NCBI GenBank assembly: GCA_013695565.1
Contig: JACDAG010000982.1
Location: 1 to 6,882, forward strand
Length of the DNA: 6,882 bases
Source of the DNA: Bradyrhizobium sp.
GTDB lineage: Bacteria; Pseudomonadota; Alphaproteobacteria; Rhizobiales; Xanthobacteraceae
Direction of reading: 5' to 3'
In this document: piece by piece, positions 1 through 6,482 of the stretch
Layout of the letters: the number at the start of each line of letters is the position of its first letter
Numbering within the stretch: the first letter of the stretch is position 1
Notes under the pieces: generated by a model
What the model was told of the DNA's origin: nothing
Databases searched by the model: none
The model's input: only the letters and a program-made list of their open reading frames with translations
Program-made: the position numbers and the translations under genes

Positions 1-629
1 AGCACATGCAGCTCAGTGGCGGGACTGCTCTCGTTTTTTGCCTCGCCCATCGCAAACACGTGGATGTGCGCGCCGTGCGCGGCATAGTCGCGCGCGCGGC
101 GCATGTTCATCACTTCCGTCAGCACGAACGCGGTCCGCGAAAAATCATGCACGGTGAGCACGATCGGGCCGAGGCCGCGGATCTGGTGCTCGGCCGGAAC
201 CGGGCTCCGCTCCCATGGCGAGGAAGGCCCCGCGCCGCCGTCGTCGACCAGCACCAGGCGTTGGCCCTCGCCGTCCTCGAACGGCAGGGTCAGCCGGCCG
301 TCGACCTCGATCACATCGCCGGCGACGCCGCCCGCCCCCTTCAGGCGGTCGCGCCAGAAACCGAGCGCCCGTTCGCCCGCAACCCGCAATCCCGTGCGCG
401 AAATCGCATTGGTGCCGCGCCGCTCGGGTGCGGCCGGAAAATCGAAGAAGGTGAGGTCGGTTCCGGGATTGGCTTTGCCGTCGGCATAAAACAGATGATA
501 GGCGCTGACGTCGTCCTGATTGACCGTCTTCTTGACCAGCCGCATGCCGAGCAGGCCGGTATAAAAGGCCAGGTTGGCGCGCGGCTGCGCCGAAATCGCC
601 GTCAGATGATGAATTCCGGTCAACTGCAT
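1..629 (-). CDS. VOC-fold ring-cleaving dioxygenase family protein (3' part outside window)
   Basis: The first 209 residues are visible; the reading frame is open at the left edge. The family is usually about 310 residues, so roughly a third is missing. The N-terminus carries GIHHLT (residues 5-10), with a histidine expected to bind metal, then FYTGLLGMRLVKKTVNQDD (22-40), typical of the MhqO/LinE-like branch of the glyoxalase/bleomycin-resistance/dioxygenase superfamily. The first module spans about 5-130; a second starts near RGLGPI (151-156). ELHV (206-209) at the edge may hold another ligand histidine. Relatives open hydroquinone- or catechol-type rings with Fe(II) and O2 in the cytoplasm; the substrate here cannot be told. 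The ATG at 629 is preceded by AAAGGGA at 637-643 with 7-nt spacing; the upstream ATGs at 634 and 637 are out of frame. Transcribed divergently from the crotonase gene. Family is confident, exact reaction is not. Confidence 0.88.
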   Translation of the reverse strand, partial: MQLTGIHHLTAISAQPRANLAFYTGLLGMRLVKKTVNQDDVSAYHLFYADGKANPGTDLTFFDFPAAPERRGTNAISRTGLRVAGERALGFWRDRLKGAGGVAGDVIEVDGRLTLPFEDGEGQRLVLVDDGGAGPSSPWERSPVPAEHQIRGLGPIVLTVHDFSRTAFVLTEVMNMRRARDYAAHGAHIHVFAMGEAKNESSPATELHV

Positions 630-636
630 GGCATCA

Positions 637-643
637 TCCCTTT
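637..643 (-). promoter_or_regulatory. Ribosome binding site of the VOC dioxygenase gene
   Basis: On the minus strand this reads AAAGGGA, 7 nt before the ATG at 629. It fixes that ATG over the two out-of-frame ATG triplets just upstream. Confidence 0.6.
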
Positions 644-654
644 GACTTTGTTTG

Positions 655-702
655 CGCATGATCTTTTTCGGAAAACCGGTGCCCACTTTTCCGGATCATG
701 CG
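655..702. repeat. 48-bp palindromic intergenic repeat
   Basis: Outer arms CGCATGATC (655-663) and GATCATGCG (694-702) are perfect inverted copies. Inner arms CGGAAAA (669-675) and TTTTCCG (687-693) also match, with a T-run at 664-668 unpaired on one side and an 11-nt loop at 676-686. From memory, near-identical elements recur in intergenic regions of Bradyrhizobium and other Rhizobiales genomes. It lies 26 nt upstream of the dioxygenase start, so it would fold in that gene's leader if transcription starts beyond it. No coding capacity is seen; it may be a REP/MITE-like element. A second GGATCATG occurs at 740-747. Confidence 0.7.
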
Positions 703-752
703 GCGAAAAAATCCGGTGCGGCGATTGGGGCCTTCCGGGGGATCATGTAGGA

Positions 753-758
753 TATAGT
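753..758 (+). promoter_or_regulatory. Candidate -10 element before the crotonase gene
   Basis: TATAGT lies within GATATAGTC (751-759), about 48 nt before the ATG at 806. No convincing -35 hexamer is found 16-18 nt upstream. The same 9-mer occurs before the gene starting at 4836, which is the main reason to list it. Weak evidence. Confidence 0.25.
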
Positions 759-805
759 CTGATTTTTCGCCAGCGGCACCGCCGCCTGTACGGGGAAACG
801 CTGCC

Positions 806-1567
806 ATGACCGGGCATCTCATAATCACCGACGAAGACGCGACGCGCGTGATCACGCTGCGGCGGCCCGAGAAGAAGAACGCGATCACGCAGGACATGTA
901 CCGCGCGATGAGCGAGGCGATCGACAAGGCGCAAAACAATCCGGACATCCGCTGCATCATCATTACCGGCGGCTCCGGCGTGTTCACCGCCGGCAACGAT
1001 CTGGAAGATTTTCTGAAAGACGGCACCGCCAATCCCGACGTCCCGCGCGCCTCCAACGCCGCCAAATTTCTCTATTCGCTGGCGCACAACGCCAAGCCGA
1101 TCATCGCCGCCGTCGACGGCATCGCGATCGGCATCGGCACCACCATGCTGTTCCATTGCGATTACGTGCTCGCCAGCAAGGCGGCGACGTTCTCCACGCC
1201 GTTCATCAATCTCGGCCTGGTGCCGGAAGGCGCCTCCAGCCTGTTGATGCCGCGCACCATGGGCCACCAGCGTGCGTTTGCGATGCTGGTGATGGGGCGC
1301 AAATTCACCGCCGACGACGCTCACGCGGCCGGCTTCGTCAACGTCGTCGTGGCGCCCGGCCATACCGAGGCCGAGGCGCGCAAGGTCGCGCGCGAGATCT
1401 GCGCGTTGCCGGCGGAAGCCGTGGCGATCTCGCGAAAACTGCTAAAGCTGCCGCCGGAGGACATGACCCGCCGGATCGACCAGGAGGGCCATCTGTTCGG
1501 CGAACGGATGCGCTCCAGGGAAGCGATCGGCGCGTTCAAGGCCTTCTTCGAACGCAAGAAGGGTTAG
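806..1567 (+). CDS. Crotonase-fold enoyl-CoA isomerase/hydratase, probably delta3-delta2-enoyl-CoA isomerase (ECI2-like)
   Basis: This 253-residue protein is full length for the crotonase superfamily. RRPEKKNAIT (19-28) and the oxyanion-hole segment FTAGNDLEDF (60-69) are clear, as is VDGIAIGIG (103-111). Aligned by eye with rat mitochondrial enoyl-CoA hydratase, catalytic Glu144 becomes Thr113 and Glu164 becomes Phe133, so the hydratase pair is absent. TPFINLGLVPEGASS (131-145) instead matches the peroxisomal ECI2/Eci1 isomerases, whose catalytic base is the Glu of this PEG motif, here Glu141. The likely job is shifting a 3-enoyl-CoA double bond to the 2-trans position during beta-oxidation of unsaturated acids, in the cytoplasm. 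No signal peptide. GGGGAAA at 792-798 precedes the ATG by 7 nt. Automatic annotation would probably say enoyl-CoA hydratase. Fold certain, isomerase role inferred. Confidence 0.9.
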   Translation: MTGHLIITDEDATRVITLRRPEKKNAITQDMYRAMSEAIDKAQNNPDIRCIIITGGSGVFTAGNDLEDFLKDGTANPDVPRASNAAKFLYSLAHNAKPIIAAVDGIAIGIGTTMLFHCDYVLASKAATFSTPFINLGLVPEGASSLLMPRTMGHQRAFAMLVMGRKFTADDAHAAGFVNVVVAPGHTEAEARKVAREICALPAEAVAISRKLLKLPPEDMTRRIDQEGHLFGERMRSREAIGAFKAFFERKKG

Positions 1568-1590
1568 CCGAACGGCGTGATACCACCCGC

Positions 1591-1675
1591 CGTCATCGCG
1601 AGCGCAGCGAAGCAATCCATCGCGCCGCATGAAGAAAGAATGGATTGCTTCGTCGCTACGCTCCTCGCAATGACG
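1591..1675. repeat. 85-bp imperfect inverted repeat (REP/MITE-like)
   Basis: The left arm (1591-1620) starts CGTCATCGCGAGCG and ends AAGCAATCCAT. The right arm (1640-1675) is its inverted copy, starting ATGGATTGCTT and ending GCAATGACG. The right arm is 6 nt longer because of two 3-nt insertions. The 19-nt centre (1621-1639) is unpaired. From memory this family, ending in CGTCATTGCGAG, is very common between genes in Bradyrhizobium and Rhodopseudomonas. It starts 23 nt after the crotonase stop and ends 31 nt before the nucleotidase start. Its transcript would form a strong hairpin that could protect the crotonase mRNA end or hinder readthrough; it lacks a T-tract, so it is not a canonical terminator. 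Confidence 0.8.
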
Positions 1676-1706
1676 AGGACAGAGCATCACCGGTTATGTT
1701 AGTGCC

Positions 1707-3368
1707 ATGAAAGTCCTACTTCGTCCTATCCTTGCCTTCGCAATCATGACGGCGCTTGCGGCGCCGGCTCACGCCCAAACCGCCCCCGTCGACCTCCGCA
1801 TCCTCGCAATCAACGATTTTCACGGCAACCTCCGCCCGCCCCCGGCCGGAATCCGGATCGCCGACCCCGAGGAAAAAACCAAAAAGACCTTTGTCGCCGC
1901 GGGCGGCGCCGAGCATATGGCAACCCTGGTCAAGGAGCTGCGCGACGGCCACAGGAATTCGATCTTCGTCGCCGCCGGCGATCTGATCGGCGCCAGCCCG
2001 TTTTTGTCGGCGATGTTCCATGACGAGCCGACCATCGAGGCGCTGTCGATGATGGGGCTGGATATTTCCTCGGTCGGCAATCACGAGTTCGACGAGGGCA
2101 AGGCCGAACTGCTGCGCATGCAGAATGGCGGCTGCCATCCCGTCGATAAATGCCTCGGGCCGCACCCCTTCCCCGGCGCCAAATTTCGCTATCTCGCCGC
2201 CAGCACCTTCGAGAAGGCCACCGGCAAGACGGTGTTTCCCGCCTACGACATCCGGACGTTCGAAGGAATTCCCGTGGCCTTCATCGGCCTCACCCTGAAG
2301 GGCACGCCGAACATCATCTCACCGGAAAGTGCTGCCGGTCTCGAATTCCGCGACGAAGCCGAGACGGTGAACGCACTGGTCCCCGAATTGAAGGCGCGCG
2401 GCGTCGAAGCCATTGTCGTGCTGATCCATGAAGGCGGCCTGGCGACCGGCGACTATAATGAGTGCCCGGGCATCTCCGGCCCGATCGTCGACATCGTCAA
2501 GAAGTTCGACAGAGCCGTCGACATCGTCGTCTCCGGCCATACCCATCAGGCCTATGTCTGCGAGATCGACGGAAGGCTGGTCACATCAGGCGACAAATAC
2601 GGCACCATCGTTACCGCCATCGACGTCAAGCTCGATCCTGCAACGCGCGACGTCGTCAGCGCCAAGGCCAACAACACCATCGTCCGCACCGCGACCTTTG
2701 CCAAGAACTCCGACCAGACCGCGCTGATCGAAGCCTATGACCGGGTTGCAGCTCCCATTGCCAACCGTCCGGCGGGGTGGATCACGGAAACGCTGTCGCG
2801 CGTACCCAACCATGCCGGCGAGAGCCCGCTCGGCGATGTCATTGCCGACGCGCAACTGGCCGCGACCAGCGCTGCGGCCAACGGTGGCGCGGTGATGGCC
2901 TTCACCAATCCCGGCGGCGTGCGCATCGACATCACGCGGAGGGAAGATGGTGCGGTCACCTATGCCGATCTGTTCGCGAGCCAGCCGTTCCGCAATCAGC
3001 TGGTGACGCTGACGCTGACCGGAAAGCAGATCAAGGACATGCTGGAGCAGCAATGGTTCGAGCCGAAGCGGCCGCGGATCCTGCAGGTCTCGAAAGGCTT
3101 TGGCTATGCCTGGGACAACACCAAGCCAGACGGCGAGCGTATCCTCGTCGATCGGATGACGCTGAATGGCGCACCGATCGACCCCGCGGCCGGCTATCGC
3201 GTGACCGTCAATAATTTCCTCGCGGTAGGCGGCGATGGCTTCACCGTGCTGACGCAGGGAACCGCGGCGCAAATCGGCGTCTACGACATCGATGCGTTGA
3301 ACAGCTATTTCCTGGCCAATAGTCCGGTCGCCCCCGGTGCCACCCATCGCATCGCCCGAATCAATTGA
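1707..3368 (+). CDS. Periplasmic bifunctional metallophosphatase/5'-nucleotidase (UshA/CD73 family)
   Basis: A 553-residue exported enzyme, the usual length for the family. Residues 1-23 form a Sec signal peptide (K2, R6, hydrophobic 8-19, cleavage after AHA). The metallophosphatase domain carries all dimetal motifs: NDFHGN (36-41), GDLIGASP (91-98), GNHEFD (124-129), HEGG (241-244) and GHTHQ (277-281). The C-terminal nucleotide-binding domain spans about 355-530, with GESPLGD (371-377), NPGGVR (401-406) and NNFLAVGGDGF (502-512). Phe504 and Asp510 appear to match substrate-contact residues Phe500 and Asp506 of human CD73. Four cysteines (143, 149, 253, 285) could form two disulfides, fitting export. 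It likely hydrolyses nucleotides to nucleosides and phosphate in the periplasm; substrate range is unknown. The ATG has no recognisable ribosome binding site, but the signal peptide supports this start. The gene follows the 85-bp repeat and probably has its own promoter. Confidence 0.93.
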   Translation: MKVLLRPILAFAIMTALAAPAHAQTAPVDLRILAINDFHGNLRPPPAGIRIADPEEKTKKTFVAAGGAEHMATLVKELRDGHRNSIFVAAGDLIGASPFLSAMFHDEPTIEALSMMGLDISSVGNHEFDEGKAELLRMQNGGCHPVDKCLGPHPFPGAKFRYLAASTFEKATGKTVFPAYDIRTFEGIPVAFIGLTLKGTPNIISPESAAGLEFRDEAETVNALVPELKARGVEAIVVLIHEGGLATGDYNECPGISGPIVDIVKKFDRAVDIVVSGHTHQAYVCEIDGRLVTSGDKYGTIVTAIDVKLDPATRDVVSAKANNTIVRTATFAKNSDQTALIEAYDRVAAPIANRPAGWITETLSRVPNHAGESPLGDVIADAQLAATSAAANGGAVMAFTNPGGVRIDITRREDGAVTYADLFASQPFRNQLVTLTLTGKQIKDMLEQQWFEPKRPRILQVSKGFGYAWDNTKPDGERILVDRMTLNGAPIDPAAGYRVTVNNFLAVGGDGFTVLTQGTAAQIGVYDIDALNSYFLANSPVAPGATHRIARIN

Positions 3369-3457
3369 GACCCGCCCCGTGCCGCCGCGCCCCCTTTCCG
3401 AGCGGCCGATGAGCGCCTAGATTGTGCGTTCGCCGCCCGCGCACGCCAGGATTTTGC

Positions 3458-4384
<927 letters not shown>

Positions 4385-4463
4385 ATCCCCGCCACAATAC
4401 GCCCGCAAAACTTCGCTTGATTCTGCGCCCTAGGGATTTGGGGCGTATCTGGGAACACAATAT

Positions 4464-4715
4464 ATGGCCGAAAACACCCAAGTAGACGTCAAAAAACTGA
4501 GCTTCGAGCGCGCGATCGAGGAACTTGAATCGATCGTGAAAAGGCTCGAGGACGGCAAGGTGCCGCTTGAGGAATCGGTCGCGATCTACGAGCGCGGCGA
4601 ATCCCTGAAGCGCCGCTGCGAGGAATTGCTGCGGCAGGCAGAGGCCCGCGTCGACAAGATCACCACCGACATCAGCGGCCAGGTGACCGGGACCGAGCCG
4701 CTCGACGTGCAATAA
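4464..4715 (+). CDS. xseB: Exodeoxyribonuclease VII small subunit
   Basis: An 83-residue protein, the normal size for XseB. The core LSFERAIEELESIVKRLEDG (12-31) followed by PLEESVAIYERG (34-45) is the family signature and forms a helical hairpin. LKRRCEELLRQAEARVDKI (48-66) completes the second helix. Several small subunits bind one XseA to make exonuclease VII, which degrades single-stranded DNA from both ends in the cytoplasm during repair. No xseA lies in the window. GGGAA at 4451-4455 precedes the ATG by 8 nt. xseB next to dxs is a recurrent proteobacterial arrangement, here interrupted by one gene. The acidic C-terminal tail (about 67-83) is not conserved in the family as far as I know. 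Confidence 0.95.
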   Translation: MAENTQVDVKKLSFERAIEELESIVKRLEDGKVPLEESVAIYERGESLKRRCEELLRQAEARVDKITTDISGQVTGTEPLDVQ

Positions 4716-4758
4716 TCGAGAACATTAGGCGAATTCAGCGTTCGCCGCCCCGCATAGG

Positions 4759-4782
4759 CCCGAATTAGCTCCCGAATTAGCT
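4759..4782. repeat. Perfect 12-bp tandem duplication
   Basis: CCCGAATTAGCT occurs twice back to back (4759-4770 and 4771-4782). A related CGAATTCAGC lies at 4730-4739. The pair ends just before the candidate -35 element of the next gene. It could be a slippage duplication or a paired protein-binding site; nothing here decides. Confidence 0.75.
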
Positions 4783-4783
4783 C

Positions 4784-4810
4784 TTGGCGCGCAAAACGGC
4801 CTGATATAGT
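4784..4810 (+). promoter_or_regulatory. Candidate promoter of the membrane hydrolase-like gene
   Basis: TTGGCG (4784-4789) and TATAGT (4805-4810) resemble sigma-70-type -35 and -10 hexamers, but the 15-nt spacer is short. The start would fall near 4817, giving a leader of about 20 nt that still contains the GGGGA ribosome binding site at 4824-4828. The 9-mer GATATAGTC also precedes the crotonase gene. Confidence 0.35.
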
Positions 4811-4823
4811 CCCGCCAACATCC

Positions 4824-4838
4824 GGGGACCGTTCGTTG
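4824..4838 (+). promoter_or_regulatory. Ribosome binding site and TTG start codon
   Basis: GGGGA (4824-4828) is followed after 7 nt by TTG (4836-4838). No ATG or GTG is suitably placed in frame nearby, and conserved-looking sequence begins within a few codons of this TTG, so it is the best start. Confidence 0.6.
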
Positions 4839-6134
4839 CGCGTTCAGCACCGCCATATCATCTACATCCAGGGCTACGACCCGCGCGGGCTGGCGCAATA
4901 TTACCGCATGTTCCGCACCGAACTGCGGAAGTTCGGCCGGCTGTATCAACTTGCCGCCACCATCAGCCGGCCCAAGGTTGCAGCTGACGACGAGATGGCG
5001 TCCTGGACCATCGAGACCAAGGCGGACGACTGGCAGACCCGAACCAGCTACGATTTCCTGCGCTTCGAGGATTTCATCCAGCGCGACCTCGCCTCGCCGA
5101 TCTGGCGCACGGTGTTCAACGCGGTCTGGATCTATTGGCGGCTGGTGTTCAACGGCACGATCGCGCGATTCACCCGCGGCAACTGGCGCTTTGCGGCCTT
5201 CATCACCTACCCGCATTTCGTGCTGTTGCTGGAGGCGCTGGGCTCGGCTGGCATCGCCTTCGTATTCCAGAAGGGCCTGGATGCACTGGGCATCCCGGAG
5301 CCCTTCAGCATTGCCGCTTCTGTCGCGATCTTCGTGGCGCTGCTCGGCACCATGCTGAAATACACCGAAAGCAGCACTTACGTGCTCTATCTGCTGTCCG
5401 ACTGGATCTGGACCTGGGCCTTTGCCCACCGCGCCCGCCCCGACTGGGACCAGCGCCTCGACCGCTTCGCGCAGCACCTCGTCAATGTGGCGCACTCAAG
5501 TGACGCCGAAGAGATCATCGTTGTCGGCCACAGTTCCGGATCGTTTCTCGGCACCGAAATGCTGGCGCGCGCCCTCAAGCTCGATCCCGCGTTGGGGCGT
5601 CACGGCCCGCGCATCGTGCTGCTGACGATCGGCGGCAATCTCCCGATTGTCGGCTTCCATGCGGCGGCGAAGGATTTTCGCGAGCACTTGCGCCAGCTCG
5701 CGGTCGAGCCGTCGATCGACTGGATCGACTGCCAGGCACGCAAGGACGTGATGAACTTCTACCAGTTCGATCCGATCAAGAGCCACGGCATCGAGGTCGG
5801 GAGCGCACGGCGCAATCCCACGATCGTGCCGGTGCGTTTCCGCGACATTGTCCGGGCCGACCATTACGAGACCTTTCGCTGGCAGTTCTTCAAGGTCCAT
5901 TTCCAGTTCGTGATGGCCAATGAACGGCCCCACGCCTACGACTTCTTCATGATCGTCTGCGGACCAATTCCCCTGAGCGTGCGCATGGCCGTTCCGGATG
6001 CGGCGCTGGCGGCTGCGACCGGCGATCCGGCGGCCCGCGAACGGGCCTGGAAACGAATCGAATCCGCCCGCACCGGGCCTGCGGATGCCAAGGATTTAGG
6101 CGACAGGGAACCTTCCGCCCGCCGCAGCGGTTGA
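4836..6134 (+). CDS. Uncharacterised membrane protein with alpha/beta-hydrolase-like nucleophile motif
   Basis: I do not recognise a named function. The 432-residue protein opens with HIIYIQGYDPRGLAQYYRMF (7-26), resembling first strand plus oxyanion loop of hydrolase-like proteins. Two hydrophobic segments follow, about 121-144 and 156-174, likely a membrane hairpin. Then IIVVGHSSGS (227-236) gives a GxSxG nucleophile elbow with Ser233. Candidate acid residues are Asp298, Asp304 or Asp312; candidate histidines are His343 and His355 (FKVHFQF). The two helices would leave the N-terminal strand and the Ser motif on the same side, probably the cytoplasm. No signal peptide. The tail from about 395 is Ala/Arg/Glu-rich and looks disordered. 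The start is TTG, chosen because GGGGA (4824-4828) lies 7 nt upstream and the first internal Met (25) would remove the conserved opening. It sits 120 nt after xseB and 348 nt before dxs. A membrane-anchored esterase or lipase is plausible but unproven. Confidence 0.85.
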   Translation: MRVQHRHIIYIQGYDPRGLAQYYRMFRTELRKFGRLYQLAATISRPKVAADDEMASWTIETKADDWQTRTSYDFLRFEDFIQRDLASPIWRTVFNAVWIYWRLVFNGTIARFTRGNWRFAAFITYPHFVLLLEALGSAGIAFVFQKGLDALGIPEPFSIAASVAIFVALLGTMLKYTESSTYVLYLLSDWIWTWAFAHRARPDWDQRLDRFAQHLVNVAHSSDAEEIIVVGHSSGSFLGTEMLARALKLDPALGRHGPRIVLLTIGGNLPIVGFHAAAKDFREHLRQLAVEPSIDWIDCQARKDVMNFYQFDPIKSHGIEVGSARRNPTIVPVRFRDIVRADHYETFRWQFFKVHFQFVMANERPHAYDFFMIVCGPIPLSVRMAVPDAALAAATGDPAARERAWKRIESARTGPADAKDLGDREPSARRSG

Positions 6135-6318
6135 AAAATCGAGCTTTTTCGGTCCCTCGGCTGGAACCCGGCCTCCCCTGCGGGTTGGCTTTGGCCGCCG
6201 CTTTGGTGTAAAGCTTGCAGTTCTATGGGCTGAGGAGAGCCGCCTGCCGGGAATTTTCTGACGGTAGTAAGCACTTCAAATCGCTGAGGAAACCGACCGG
6301 GAAGGGTTAGAGCTACCA

Positions 6319-6334
6319 AGTGATGCTTATCACA
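6319..6334. promoter_or_regulatory. CRP/FNR-family-like operator candidate
   Basis: AGTGA-TGCTTA-TCACA matches the CRP-type consensus TGTGA-N6-TCACA at nine of ten fixed positions and is a perfect GTGAT-N4-ATCAC palindrome. It differs from the FixK/FNR core TTGAT-N4-ATCAA in its outer base on each side. Its centre is about 156 nt before the dxs start. Which regulator, if any, binds is unknown. Confidence 0.4.
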
Positions 6335-6383
6335 TGGTTCGATCCGGAGCGCATCTAGGCTTTCAAATCAGAGGCCGGCCTGC

Positions 6384-6440
6384 CGAGATGGCGCCCGGCG
6401 TCTGGATTTTCGCTGCGCGGCTAATGCGCAACCCATCTCG
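6384..6440 (+). other. Nested inverted repeat in the likely dxs leader
   Basis: CGAGATGG (6384-6391) and CCATCTCG (6433-6440) are perfect 8-bp inverted arms. Inside them TGCGC (6414-6418) and GCGCA (6426-6430) form a second stem with a 7-nt loop. The structure ends 42 nt before the dxs GTG, so it would lie in the 5' leader if transcription starts upstream of it. No known RNA family recognised. Confidence 0.4.
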
Positions 6441-6482
6441 CGTCGGGCCATTCGCCCTGACATGCAAAATTGGAATATCGCT

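Larger units (their letters stand above)
6135..6482. other. 348-bp non-coding region before dxs
   Basis: No convincing gene is seen on either strand, and base composition is more AT-rich than the flanking genes. It holds an A/T stem GAAAAA/TTTTTC (6133-6138 with 6145-6150), a 6-bp stem AACCCG/CGGGTT (6165-6170 with 6181-6186) that might end upstream transcription but lacks a T-tract, a CRP/FNR-like palindrome (6319-6334) and a nested inverted repeat (6384-6440). A weak promoter-like pair, TTGGTG (6203-6208) and TATGGG (6224-6229), has a 15-nt spacer. I recognise no known riboswitch or small RNA. Confidence 0.6.

Noticed and set aside
6..809. Long plus-strand open frame opposite the dioxygenase gene
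   Set aside because: Arg/His-rich translation with no family motifs; the minus strand encodes a clear VOC protein here.
2586..3347. 253-codon minus-strand open frame inside the nucleotidase gene
   Set aside because: It mirrors the third-position GC bias of the real gene; no recognisable domain or credible start signal.
3422..3457. Upstream TTG start for the deacetylase
   Set aside because: Adds residues outside the conserved fold; the ATG at 3458 has AGG at suitable spacing.
4425..4446. Hairpin CGCCC/GGGCG before xseB as terminator or attenuator
   Set aside because: Five base pairs, no T-tract, expected often by chance in GC-rich DNA.
6165..6186. Rho-independent terminator after the hydrolase-like gene
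   Set aside because: Only a 6-bp stem with a 10-nt loop and no T-tract after it.
6231..6310. CTGAGG-containing stretch as a TPP riboswitch before dxs (a thiamine-linked gene)
   Set aside because: The second conserved TPP-binding half and the expected helices could not be found.
5936..6319. 127-codon minus-strand frame reaching into the gap before dxs
   Set aside because: Low-complexity translation, mostly antisense to the hydrolase-like gene, no ribosome binding site identified or family match.
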